64,000 nucleotides of DNA from Mytilus trossulus (Eukaryota > Mollusca > Bivalvia > Mytilida > Mytilidae). Position 1 is the stretch's first letter. Each line of letters begins with the position of its first letter. The notes below the pieces were generated by a model that saw nothing but the letters and a program-made list of their open reading frames with translations, ran no database searches and was not told where the DNA came from. The stretch spans positions 29,861,578 to 29,925,577 of the forward strand of contig NC_086378.1 in NCBI RefSeq assembly GCF_036588685.1, in the 5' to 3' direction. The position numbers and the translations under genes are program-made. Shown here piece by piece: positions 49,001 to 57,913 of this stretch.

Positions 49001-52000
49001 AAAATGTTTTGATAAAAATTACAACCGTGCTAAAAATTTTCATAACGTGCATCTCGGCCCAGTTTTTACCATTATTTAATACTGCAATAAAACGTTAATC
49101 GTCTCAATATTTTAAAAAATAACTACTACAAACTGAATAAAACAAGGTAATTCATAGTAGAAATTGAAATATATACTTACATTATGCTGTTTTGAAATGC
49201 TTGATGTGTAATAAAATTCGAAGCGTAGTGGTGTACTTGTCGTGTTAGAATCAATATGGCGATCTCGTTAAAGTCTCGTGAGATGCGTGTCGTGGATTAG
49301 ATTTCGTTGACCACTGTTACAGTTGCCAATCTCTGTGTATATATGTCTCTGCTTTGACCCTTTGACAAAAATATAAAAATTTCAAAATATTTGAACCAAC
49401 CAATTTATCAGAAAAATTACACTGGTTATATAGCAGTTTGACAAACATTAAGTTTGATCATTGAGAAGCTTAATATTCCCTTCACAACACAACGTAATTT
49501 AAACGTTTAGCTGATTTTACAGAGTTATCTCCCTGTAGTGTTAGGTACCACCTTAACCATATTATGATTTCCAAATCCACATTAGATACAGTTGAGCTGC
49601 ATTGGCTCTTGAGAGCCTCTAGATTTATATATGTGGGATTCTATTAACAATTATGAGAGACTAGAATTTTCAATAGATAATAAATATATTCATCATGTCT
49701 TTTTCAGTTCTACAAAAACAAATTATATCTCTGTTTTTGTTGATTTATTGCAGCTGATGAATTAACATGTGATACGATCTATGAAGAAATATTTATAAGT
49801 AAGGAACAGCAAGCCCTGTTAGATGATATAGAAGGTTAGCTTAATAGATTTATGTAATTTTTGTTGAGCCTCAACATAGGGATAGTGATCCTGCAGCAGC
49901 GGCGTTAGTTAACTTCTTAAAAAGCTTTATATTTTAGAAGCTGGATGACCTGGATGCTTCATACTTTGTATACAGTGCCTCATGTTATGAAGTTTCTAAT
50001 GTCCTTGACCTCATTTTCATTGTTCAATGACTACTTAAAAAAAGTAAAGATTTTTAGTAATGTTAAATTCTCTTTTATTATAAATAATAGGATAACTATA
50101 TTTGGGATGTGCATACCTTGCAAGGTCTTTATGTCCATCAGACAGTTTTGACATGACATCAACCTCATTTCATGGATCAGTGAACAAGGTTACGTTTTGG
50201 TGGTCAAGTCCATATCTCAGATACTATATTAAAGAAATATTTGTTGTATGGAAGGAATCTAAGGTGTACATGTTCAACTGGCAGATGTCATCTGACCTTG
50301 ACCTCATTTTCATGGTTCAGTGGTTATAGTTAAGTTTTTGTGATCTGGTCTGTTTTTCTTTTACTGTATGCAATAGGTCTACTGTATTTGGTGTATGGGA
50401 TGATTGTAATGTGTACATCACTACATGTCTAGCTAGCAGGTGTCATCTGACCTTGACCTTATTTTCATGGTTCAGTGGACAAAGTTAAGTTTTTGAGTTT
50501 GGTCTTTTTTCTAATACTTTATGCTATAGGTCTTATGATCTCTTTGTTACTCATGCAGGGTTTATTTTACCATGACCTTATTTTCACAATTCATTGCTCA
50601 ATGTTAAGTTTTTGTGTTTTGTTCTGTTTTTCTTAAACTGTAAGCAATAGGTCAACTGAATATGTTCTATAGATGAATTGTTAGCTGTACATGTCTGCCT
50701 GGCATGGTTCATCTGACCTTGACCTCATTTTCATGGTTCATTTTTTTGTTCAATTTTTAGGTTTCTTGGTTAATGTTTAGTTTATGTGACAGTTGTAATA
50801 ATAAAGCTTTATATTTAGGACTATCAACATAATTTCAATGATAAGTAATGAAGGCAAGACATTTCAGCGTGTGCACTCTTGATTAACATCTAATAATATA
50901 TTTTAGGGACTATGGGTGGTGATAGACTCATTTTGTCCTTATACTTAAGTACGGGAACAGCTGTTAGACAGCAATCCAGCAACACATAAAACTCAAAATA
51001 GACAATCTAACAATGGACATATAATCTTCATCAATTGACAGACCTTGTGTCTATACACTATGTTAATTTCGAGATGGACAGATCAAGTTCTTGTTTATGT
51101 ATGTGACTTATTTTTACCACAATGAGAAATTTATTTTTAATATGAGAAAGTTTTCCATGTATAATCTGTAGACAAGTAGCACTTACTAAATATTATTTTT
51201 TACATTTTTCAGAATGGAAGGCTGATTATATACCATCTTTTGAAGACAACTCTCAAATATATCATCAGAAGTCAGAGGATAATTCTTCAAAAGGTTAACA
51301 TTCATTTGAATATAAATTGTGTAACTTGTGTGTACATATAATATTGTAAATTCAGAAATTATTGTGTGCATTTATTATTTAGATTTTGTCTTTTTACACT
51401 AAAATGTGATTAAAAATTTTGTGATATTGAGAAAAATCCTGTTCTATTCATATAGAAAAAAATCAAAAGGCAAGTTTAAATTCTGGCGATTATAACCCTG
51501 TCACATTATTCCCAATAATAAAAACAATAACTTCTGTATTTACAGTATGTTATACTATGTAATAAGTAAGAGACTAGGAGAATTTTATTATAAACTTCAT
51601 TATAGGAGATTTTTTTTATCAAATTTTGGAATTCCGAAATTGATTTGATATATAGTGTATCATACATTGTGGAATTGCAGCCTTGTAAGGTCTTTTACAA
51701 ATGAATGGAAAATACCTATCAATTTAGAATACCCAACTTAATTACATACAAAAGGTTCCTTATAAACAAAAAAAGAAATCATTATACTACTGTGGATTCA
51801 ATATTATTCGTTGGATACCAATTTTCGTGGATTTTGTTGGTTTAAGAGAACCAAGAATTTAAATGTTCAACGAATACCACATTTTATATAGGCTTGTATA
51901 CAGACTTCGACAAGACCACGAAATTAAATATCCATGAACATGCAAGATTTCCTTAATCCAAGAAAATTAGTACCCACGAAAATAAATGAATCCACAGTAT

Positions 52001-55000
52001 TAGACTGCACAATTTTCAATTTATTAGATTATTTTCTAAAACTACATGACGCAATCTTCATGTATGCCTGTCTGTCCCATGGAATTCTTTGGGACTTTCC
52101 TCAAGCAATACTAATCAGAACTTTCTGATTTAATCAGTTTCTCATAACTTTATTTGTTGTTTATTTTAGATAAAGTATTGCAACGAGATATAGAAATGAA
52201 AGATTTAATTACAGAGAAAACTTGTAAAAAGAAATGTTCTACTGTAGATAAAGCAATTCATGAACAGGTAAAAACATGAAAGGATTGTATAAAGAATTTG
52301 ACATTGATCATGTAAATTTGAACTTAAAGAACTTTGATAGGCAAATACCACATACTACATGTTATTTAAAGCACAATCACAACAATGTTTGCAGGCCTGT
52401 AGAAAATTAAAACTCTTGACTCTTTTCTGATGTGAGCGGCATAAAAATGCTGTACCAATTGTTTAATGTCCAAACAGTTATCAGAATTAACCTGTATTCT
52501 ATGTGCATTTCCTCTTGAGTATAAGCCACTATATATGTTATTTTTGCAACAAATTTTGGCCTTAGACCACTTATTATCTCCCTACTATAATTTAAGGAGT
52601 ATATTATTTTACCCCTGTCTGTCATCCATCCCATGGTACTATTGCTTTTTCAGAGAAGGTATGAAATTGGTATCAGGCGTCATGTCAGCTTTCTGTTCAG
52701 TGTGGTGTGTTTTCATACTTATTAGTGTCCTGTTGAATAATTACTTTGAGGGACGCTGTTATTTGCTCTTACGCACACATTTAAATGTGTCTATCTTTCT
52801 TTTGGAACTTTCATAATTGGCAGAAAAAATATTGTTGTCAGCGCCTTTCCAGCTGTCTGTGAATCCATTGCTGGTCAATTGTTTCTTTTGACATGTCAAT
52901 ATATTGTACCGGTACAATGTGTGAACTATTATAACAATATATTCCGTACATAATTTTATGTATTTTTCTACGTTGTTTTTAGGAAATAAGTAACAGTGGT
53001 GATGTAGTTAGTTCTGGAGAGTCTATCAGGCTCAGCTGTTCTGACCACTCTAGTGAAGAGATTATTGTACATAACCATGGTGATGACCTTTCAACTGATC
53101 ACCATGACAACAACAGTAAAGTAAGCAGTTCATCTGGCAGCATAGAGCACGAGAACATAAAATCTAAATATTCAGACAATGTTTCTTCTAAAAAGGAGAA
53201 AAAGAAAGAAAAATGTAGCCCAACTAATTACCAAAAGCATTTTGAAAACTTTATTTTAATTGATCATGACCATGCTGTGAGTAGTACTGTATTGATAGCG
53301 GAAACTCAACCTTTTACTCCTACGGTGTCGCCCCCTGGTACTCAGTCTTTTTCGCCAAAGGAATACGATCCGTTAATATCAATATCTCCTATACTAAATA
53401 AATCTGATTCATTGACATTGTTTTCTATTTCTCCTGAAACTAATAAATCATGTGATCAAAATGACAAAGAAGAGACAACTCCAAGTACCAGTGTCAATGA
53501 AGTGACACATGGCACACCAAAGAAAGGCCAGAAAAAACCTGCAATACTACATGCTAGTGAATACACAGGATACAGACATGAGAGGGAAAGAAAAAATTCT
53601 TCAAAAATAATAAAAAGTAAAGATAAACCTATGGAAGTAGTTGTGAACGTCCAAGTTGAAAATAAAGGAAATGACAGTTTTGAAAAGGAAAGACTAAAAT
53701 CAATATGTAAACAGTCTAAAATTGGACAGTATGAAAACGATGAAGAAATCAGACTAAATAAACTAAGTTCTCCTAGTGATAAAGAATCAGCTGAATATTT
53801 AATTCAGGAAATGAGTAAACAATCCAATTCTGAAGAAGATAGTTGTCGCATTGAACTGTCCAAATGTAATGATTCTGAACAGGTTGTTTCACTGTCACAA
53901 AAATCAGAGGATTCTCAAGATTTGAAACAATCACAAAACTCTATCTCGGATAATACTCTAATGGAGATATCATCAGGGCAAATGAAATCAGTTGTTGCAA
54001 TATCAAAGTCTAGAAATTCTAATGATAATTGTGATGGGCTTGGTGCTACTATGGAACAAAGTGTAGTGGTAACAGATGAGGCGGGAAATAAAAAATCACA
54101 AAAATATGTTTTTAAAAAGGTGTTACCGGACAGTGTTACAGGAAAAGAGAGAGCTCTAGGTAAAGTTCAGGATTTGATGTCGAGTATTAAATCAACAAAG
54201 AGAAACAGATGTGAAATATCACCTAATGATGTTCCCTCAGGTAAAAGTAGAAAAGTTGATACTCATGCAGTGGAGACAACAGAAAACACTTCAATGAGAA
54301 ATAATGAGAATATAGTGGCGAGTAATTTAACACAGGAGTCAGAAACTTCCCCAAGACTTTTACAGTCAACAAGGTCAACCAGAAAACTTCCATCTGAAAT
54401 TTCATTTGAAAATATTGGAGGGAAAAAAATCAGAATGAAAATAAATCAAACTGGAAACTCTTCATCACCAATAGAAAACTCTGATAAAGGAGAGAAAAGG
54501 GATGAAGAAGAACAATCGCAGAGTATTTTGACAAGGGATAAATCAAGGTCACCCTCAAAACAGGTTCAAGGAGAGACAGTCCATGATGTTATTGTAATCT
54601 CCAGTGGTGAATCAGGTAAGACTTAAGATAATATATATATCAGGTTACCTCAGGGTTAAAGATTATATTTATTATCTCCCCTTAACTATGATTACACAGC
54701 TACCAAACAGCTACTGCTACAAATTATATATGGCTTGCAGCTTCATTATGTTAATTTGTTTAAAAGTAAATTTCCAACTGCCAGCTGTAGTGTGATTTTA
54801 TCCATTTTTGCTATCGTTTTTATTTGATATGATAGATTTTATAATTAATTGATAGACAATATTTACACAAGCTATGTATATTTAGATCTAATAGTATTTG
54901 GGAATCTGTGACATTTGACCTGAGAATTTGCAACACTTGAACTTTTGATGTTGATGATTACCTTTTATTTTTGGCATTATAAATACATTTTCTATTTTGA

Positions 55001-57769
55001 CATCAACATTTTACAGGAACTGTTATAATGTTCAGTAACTGTGGACAAATAACCACAAAGTATATATTGTTGATTGCTTACACAAATATTATGATTTTAA
55101 TCATTTGTATTTACAGATGGGTGTCTAAAAAGTAAACAAAATGTGGAAAAACAGCCAGTTGAAGAACAATCTGGAAGCAGTAAAAATACAGAAGATTGTA
55201 AGAACAGACAACGAAATCCATTCACAGAATCAGACGAAATATCAGCTTCAAAAATGTCAAAAGGCTCATCCTCCTCACAGAGTATGCATAGATTTTACCA
55301 CTGTACCCACAATATTGTATGGGTTGAAATGTTCATCCACTTAAGATACTTAATAATTCATCTATTAAGAGTAAGGGGGGAGGTCCTTTATAGGGACTCC
55401 GAGATCGGTTGTTTTTAAAGCTCAGGGTTTTAGGCTTAATCCTTTCGGGATCTGGAAATTCTTTTTTTGAATTTCAGGGTTGTTGGGATTTAAATTCAGG
55501 AATTCTGGATTTCATGTTTTTAACCTGTGATTTCAGGATTAGGACCCCTCTGACCCTCCCCCTTGAAAGTGGATTATTATATATTTAATGAAGTAAATAG
55601 AAAGATTTTATACCTTAAATGACGCTAAATTAATAAGTAGAGGAATAATGCATTTTCTTATATTACTGATTTAGTAATAAACAGTTTAAAACGTTGATTG
55701 AATTGAATATTATAATCCATCAGATTGTCACGGATACTTATTGGTTGTTCTTTAGCTGGCTTTGTAGAATAGGTGTGTGTGAATTTATAAATTGTTGAAA
55801 GAGATATGTATTAGAGGAGATTTAAGTTTGTAAGTTTCATGATGATTTCCATTCACATTATTTCTCTTCGTGAGGAATCATGTAAAAAAATGCTCCCTAA
55901 ATTAAGTTGATTTTAAGTAATTTGGTGTAGAGGTTGCTTTTTCCTATGAGTAATGCAATGAAAAGAAAAGAATAGAACTGTTAGAGTACCCTTTTAATTC
56001 ATATAAAACTAGAGAAAAAAAAATCATATCATTTAAGAAGACTAATTTATTTACACATCAAAATCATCAGTTCTGTGTACATTTTTTGCAAATACATGTA
56101 TCAACAAACGAAACAATTTTGAATGAAAAATTTTAGATGTTTTTTTTACTTGCACATTTTTTTGAATTCCAGAAGGACTAACATTTAATTCAATTTCAGG
56201 GTCAAAGGGTAAACAGTTGAGAGCTAAGAATGCTGGAAACCTAGAAAAAAGAGATATAAAAGGAATAAGTCAAACAAGTGTAATCTCAAGCTGTCCTATA
56301 GATCTGGTTCCTTGCTCATCTGAAGTGGTGTCCACTTGCTCCCAGATACAGAATCAGTCAATGGAGGGATGTGATAAATCAGAAGATTTATCTGAGGTAC
56401 AGTACAGATTAAGAAATTCATGTTATAATATAATTCAACATAATATATAAAAAAGAAGATGTGGTTTGATTGCCAATGAGACAACTATCCACATAAGACC
56501 AAAATGACACAAAAATTAACAACTATAGGTCACTGTACGGCCTTCAACAATGAACAAAGCCCATACCACATAGTCAGCTATAAAAGGCCTCGATAAGACA
56601 ATGTAAAACAATTCAAAGGAGAAAACTAACCGCCTTATTTATGTAAAAAAATGAACGAAACAAATATGTAACACATAAACAAACGACAACCACTGAATTA
56701 CAGGCTCCTGACTTGGGACAGGCACAAACATAAATAATGTGACTGGGTTAAACATGTTAGCGGGATCCCAACCCTCCACCTAACCTGGACTTGCAATAAA
56801 TAGTAATACACTGTTAATGGCAAAGCACCATCTACTTAAACTACTACCTATTATCACATTAATGTGGTATCTAACACTACAGGGAGATAACTCTGTAATA
56901 TCAGCTAAACATTTTAATTACGTTGCCTTGTGAAGGCAATATAAAGCTTCACAATGATCAAAATTAGTTTTTGAAAAGTTGTAGTATTTTACAAGACTAG
57001 ACATGCAAAACAATGTCCAAAAAGGAGACAATAGCAAATAGCAAGATTTAAAAAAAATGGTATATTACACTCACAACGATTGCTTAATGCTGACTCATTT
57101 ATTTTTCATGGGTACAAATATTTGGTGAATTCAGGGAAACTTTCATTTCATAGATATAGGATTTAATGGTTTTTGCCAATAATATGCATACAAGCCTATG
57201 TAATTCTTTGTAAATTCAAATTTTTGGTTTATCCATATCCACAAAACCACAAAAATTAGTATCTATAGATATATTTCGTATTGAAATTAAGCTTGTGAAT
57301 ACATGTATAAGAAATTATAGGGAATCTTTAGGCATTCAACAATGCAAAAAGCTCAAACTGTAAAGCTATAAAAAGCCCAGAAATCAAAAATGAAATTAGC
57401 ACCCTATTTATTTGTAGTACAAATCATGAAAAAAAAATCAATTTTATTAAAAGGAAATTTAGTTCAGTTGATACCCTTGATATCATTACAATTTGGTACT
57501 TGTTATGTTTAACCAGTACATGAAAGTAGTTAATTTCCTAGATAACATAAATGTATTGGACAAAACTATGTTTGCTGGTCTGATATTCATATACTCCAGA
57601 TTAGTATGCTGATTATTAATTTAAGTTGTTTCTGTTTTAGATGGAAAGATTTTTATCAGAAATACAACCAGAGACGGATATAGGAAGAAAGTTATTACAG
57701 ATGACAGTCCCTAGAGATCTGGCAGTTACAGCATTTAATTATTACAGAAACAGAGATTTTGTCATGTGA
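33984..57769 (+). CDS. ACD: Shelterin subunit TPP1 (ACD homolog), complete, 13 exons
   Basis: Exons: 33984-34082, 35756-35859, 37168-37255, 38862-38950, 39992-40057, 40831-40925, 49754-49834, 51213-51293, 52170-52267, 52983-54615, 55117-55281, 56200-56396, 57641-57769; 2925 nt, 974 residues. Every junction is GT..AG and all phases agree. Residues about 8-145 read as the TPP1 OB fold: KPWLIDAIL (vertebrate RPWI..LIL), VTDGSVFIKADFSQEAI, SALLILRKYSIHFDV and KSEFVLKISSASIWDL. Residues about 157-165, IPLTQLLDNM, match the conserved SQLLDEM helix. The last exon, RKLLQMTVPRDLAVTAFNYY, fits the TIN2-binding C-terminus. TPP1 bridges TIN2 and POT1 at telomeres and, through its OB fold, recruits telomerase. 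The protein is about twice vertebrate length owing to exon 10. A stop at 33903-33905 precedes the ATG in frame. Identity rests on motif order and spacing, not on a search. Confidence 0.82.
34091..34720. mobile_element. Non-LTR retrotransposon reverse-transcriptase fragments, both orientations
   Basis: 34094-34145 (+) reads INPHKATGLDNISGR, a common RT upstream motif. 34190-34330 reads on the minus strand as TPTDWKHASVAPAFKKGG, another RT block. 34340-34700 (+) reads IINHLEKNNIMN, DLQHGFRHSRSCETQL and MDFAKAFDRVPHKRLLYKL with one frame break, the RT fingers and first catalytic region. The pieces are jumbled and dead. They lie in ACD intron 1. Confidence 0.85.
34725..35350 (+). repeat. GGGGTTCC mussel element split by another insertion
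   Basis: AAAAGGGGGGTTCC, a long G run (about 34763-34779) and TTCCAAGTATA at left; CTCCTATTCAAATACATTGATC and CCCCTCCCCCTGGATCCGCC at right. The intact order is seen at 29178-29340, so 34791-35269 is an insertion. Confidence 0.75.
34791..35269. mobile_element. Inverted-repeat element nested in the GGGGTTCC repeat
   Basis: Left end TGTCGCTGTTATGCAAAAAC CTCGTATC and right end the inverse GATACGAGG plus TTTTTGCATAACAGCGAC. TAT flanks both sides, a possible 3-bp target duplication. The interior has no ORF; it repeats the sub-motif GCGAAAATATC, and paired ATATCTGATCTTCTAACCAAT / ATTGGTTAAAAAATCAGATA blocks add a second inverted pair. Confidence 0.75.
35483..35730. mobile_element. MITE with TACTGTaAATTCAGAAATTA ends, copy 1
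   Basis: Left TACTGTTAATTCAGAAATTA and right AATAATTTCTAAATTTACAG are inverse. Two other copies are at 48009-48203 and 51342-51547. It ends 25 bp before the ACD exon-2 start, so the branch-point region lies at or in its right terminus. The short open frame running through it into exon 2 is not the real N-terminus. Confidence 0.75.
35870..37160 (+). other. ACD intron 2, one coding-like block of unknown origin
   Basis: About 36090-36345 is less AT-rich and open on both strands over 60-119 codons, with none recognised. It may be a decayed transposon. The remainder is plain AT-rich intron. Confidence 0.3.
37313..37405. repeat. CATGTACA / CACA simple repeat
   Basis: Alternating CATGTACATGT and CACACACA tracts over about 90 bp in ACD intron 3. 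No further function evident. Confidence 0.85.
37540..38155. repeat. 58-bp tandem array made from a mussel-element terminus
   Basis: About 10 units, each with GATATGGTATGAGTGCCAAT, GAGACAACTCTCCATCCAAG and TCACAATGTATTAAAGAA. The unit is the inverted terminus of the dispersed mussel element, amplified in tandem. Units differ by a few substitutions. It is not a CRISPR array: there are no unique spacers, and the host is an animal. Confidence 0.9.
38162..38301. mobile_element. Palindromic element, ~60-bp arms
   Basis: Left arm GACTGTAATATTTTTTCTGT..CATAAAAAATTTTGTGCACAC and right arm GTGTGCACCAAATTTTTTATG..ACAGAAAAAACATTAGTC are inverse with a few mismatches around a short ACGCGCATAGCGG loop. 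It directly follows the 58-bp array. Confidence 0.8.
39094..39364. mobile_element. TTAA MITE (TTAAGGTGGTACC ends), intact copy
   Basis: TTAAGGTGGTACCTAACACT at left and AGTGTTGGGTACCACCTTAA at right, with AGGGAGATAACTCTGTAGAG just inside. 271 bp, no ORF. A second copy, interrupted, lies at 45515-49555 in the other orientation; a partial one is at 56855. Confidence 0.9.
39751..39830 (+). pseudogene. Partial duplicate of ACD exon 5 with its acceptor
   Basis: The segment repeats the end of the intron (GTCTGATTTCAG) and the first 30-plus bases of exon 5 (CATGGATAATAAAAGTGTAA and onward) that occur properly at 39963-40025, 210 bp downstream. After CTTGCAAA the copy diverges; read in the ACD frame it gives MDNKSVRELAKAPPI and then TAG at 39828-39830. 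There is no donor before the stop. Used as an alternative last exon it would truncate the OB fold. I regard it as a decoy or a poison exon. Confidence 0.8.
40205..40365 (+). repeat. 28-bp tandem array with acceptor-like and donor-like sites
   Basis: About five units of the form TTTTTCCAGAAGTAGGTAAA TTACACTA, each holding CAG, a 6-nt AAGTAG core, and GTAAAT. It lies in the intron between ACD exons 5 and 6. Confidence 0.85.
40580..40705 (+). repeat. Mussel repeat fragment
   Basis: GAGAAAGAAAATGGGGAATG, ACCGACCATAGAGCAGCCAA and AGCGAGAATTCCTGCACCCG; the family of 7575 and 31147. In the intron before ACD exon 6. Confidence 0.75.
41137..41280 (+). repeat. Bivalve AGCTCACCTGG repeat, left part
   Basis: TAGCTCACCTGGCAGCAGTT, CAACTTTTACAAAAATCTAC TCC and CCAAATAAAACCAAACATGG. 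It is broken by the foldback element and resumes at 45174 with TCAACCAATATGGCTGCCAT. Confidence 0.8.
42690..43350 (+). pseudogene. Decayed copy A of a multicopy invertebrate gene family
   Basis: Broken plus-strand frames read SLKAAKRSKGN, CLHEETDTRI, VDTDVIAVSLFRNIGADKLW, FAFGRGK and TLKEFEDVTIAF. These follow the order of a family of uncharacterised cnidarian and molluscan proteins with an HEEADTR motif, a D-T-D-V-V-V-L strand, an L-W-I-A-F-G-T-G-K block and a G-K-K-T-A-W-x-x-W segment. Stops and frameshifts are frequent, so it is not functional. The family's biochemical role is unknown to me. Confidence 0.7.
43555..44060 (+). pseudogene. Decayed copy B of the same gene family
   Basis: Tandem partner of copy A, about 730 bp downstream. 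The better-kept frame at 43655 reads VSDAVKNALKRVMIRTV, LLFRDIGVDELWIVF and ISINGLSNALG. A second frame at 43845 reads LLLSMSLPVV and LERGKKTMWGTLIAFKDVT, the G-K-K-T-x-W-x-x-x-x-A-F end of the family. The usual F-H-A-F-T-G-C-D-T motif is replaced by unrelated residues. Confidence 0.7.
45174..45490 (+). repeat. Bivalve AGCTCACCTGG repeat, right part
   Basis: TCAACCAATATGGCTGCCAT, GGGTAAAATGCAGTTTTTGG, AACCTGTTGTTGGGTTGCTG and ATTATTATAGATAGAAATAA AC, continuing the unit interrupted at 41280. Confidence 0.8.
47885..48960 (+). repeat. ~202-bp tandem array inside the hAT-like element
   Basis: About five units, each with TTTTAATTGTAAATTGCATC, GGGTGAAAATATGATAAAAA, GATGGAAAAGTTTTAAACTG and GGACAGGGGTCTGTCTTGAT. 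Unit starts at 48387, 48589 and 48791 give the 202-bp period. The first unit is interrupted by the MITE at 48009-48203. Confidence 0.9.
48009..48203. mobile_element. MITE with TACTGTAAATTCAGAAATTA ends, copy 2
   Basis: 195 bp with TACTGTAAATTCAGAAATTA and the inverse TAATTTCTGAATTTACAGTA at its ends. It sits inside one unit of the 202-bp array, so it is the youngest layer of this nest. Confidence 0.9.
49890..50790 (+). repeat. Bivalve tandem repeat, units ~180 bp
   Basis: Several diverged units each contain CATCTGACCTTGACCTCATT, TTCATGGTTCAGTG and GTTAAGTTTTTGTG. A common bivalve intronic repeat, here in the intron after ACD exon 7. Confidence 0.8.
51342..51547. mobile_element. MITE with TACTGTAAATTCAGAAATTA ends, copy 3
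   Basis: TATTGTAAATTCAGAAATTA at left and TAACTTCTGTATTTACAGTA at right, about 206 bp, in the intron after ACD exon 8. Confidence 0.75.
51788..51999. mobile_element. Palindromic MITE (TACTGTGGATTCA ends)
   Basis: TACTGTGGATTCAATATTAT at left and ATAAATGAATCCACAGTA at right, with a further inverse pair CCAATTTTCGTGG / CCACGAAA inside. Diverged relatives lie near 20640, 24800 and 61040. Confidence 0.85.
52983..54615 (+). CDS. ACD: ACD exon 10: 1.6-kb low-complexity insert
   Basis: A single 1633-nt exon, open throughout, giving residues about 268-811 of ACD. Composition is Ser, Lys, Glu, Asn and Thr rich with no folded domain evident, so it is probably disordered. It contains basic patches such as KKEKKKEK and, at its end, DVIVISSGES, which fits a SUMO-interaction motif (V-I-V-I followed by Ser/Glu). 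The first ATG or GTG inside it is not a start; the exon begins at the acceptor TTTTTAG before GAAATAAGT. Vertebrate TPP1 has only a short linker here. Confidence 0.85.
55370..55565 (+). repeat. Mussel repeat fragment (GGATCTGGAAATTC type)
   Basis: GGAGGTCCTTTATAGGGACT, CTTTCGGGATCTGGAAATTC and ACCCCTCTGACCCTCCCCCTTG. Shares its middle with 26340-26480. Confidence 0.65.
56440..56800 (-). repeat. Mussel dispersed element, near full inverted copy
   Basis: GATGTGGTTTGATTGCCAAT, GACCAAAATGACACAAAAAT, GGTCACTGTACGGCCTTCAA, TATAAAAGGCCTCGATAAGA, ACAAACGACAACCACTGAAT and GTTAGCGGGATCCCAACCCT. It begins 45 bp after the donor of ACD exon 12. Confidence 0.9.
56855..56990. mobile_element. Partial TTAA MITE
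   Basis: ATGTGGTATCTAACACTACA and GGGAGATAACTCTGTAATAT match the left half of the MITE at 39094; the right half is missing. Confidence 0.7.
57641..57769 (+). CDS. ACD: ACD last exon: TIN2-binding-like C-terminus
   Basis: 42 codons and TGA. RKLLQMTVPRDLAVTAFNYY has the L-x-x-Q-x-x-x-x-P-x-x-L-x-x-x-A-x-x-F pattern of the TPP1 C-terminal segment that packs on TIN2 in vertebrates. It is the only part of the protein outside the N-terminal quarter that I can align. Confidence 0.75.
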   Translation: MERFLSEIQPETDIGRKLLQMTVPRDLAVTAFNYYRNRDFVM

Positions 57770-57913
57770 TAATGATTTCATTGGATGATTTATAAAGAAA
57801 TTATATAAGACATTGAGCAAACAATTACATATAAAATAGATAGATTGTCTTGAGATCTCATTTTTGACTGCATTTACTGAAAAGAAAAAATCAAATAATC
57901 ATGTTTTTATGCC

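Larger units (their letters stand above)
45598..49352. mobile_element. 3.75-kb hAT-like element, CAGAGACATATATACACAGA ends
   Basis: Left end CAGAGACATATATACACAGA then GATTGGCAACT; right end AGTTGCCAATC then TCTGTGTATATATGTCTCTG: inverse over about 30 bp. It is flanked by CTTTGAC(C), a 7- or 8-bp target duplication proved by the intact MITE at 39094. The interior has no transposase frame I can recognise. It includes a 202-bp tandem array and its own nested MITE. CAGAGACAT motifs also occur inside at about 46254-46279 and 46713, so it may be a composite of several copies. Confidence 0.8.
45515..49555. mobile_element. TTAA MITE, second copy, split by a CAGAGACATATA element
   Basis: The left piece 45515-45597 (AAGGAGGTACCCAACACTTT) and right piece 49353-49555 (ending GTGTTAGGTACCACCTTAA) together reconstitute the 271-bp MITE at 39094 in reverse orientation. 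The sequence at the break is CTTTGAC on both sides of the insertion. Confidence 0.85.

Noticed and set aside
52466-52816. 116-codon plus-strand frame in an ACD intron
   Set aside because: It has no splice support and no recognisable domain, and the flanking ACD exons join in phase without it.
53277-54626. 449-codon frame starting at GTG as a stand-alone gene
   Set aside because: It is the interior of ACD exon 10, which is open upstream to 52983 and bounded by splice sites in phase with its neighbours.
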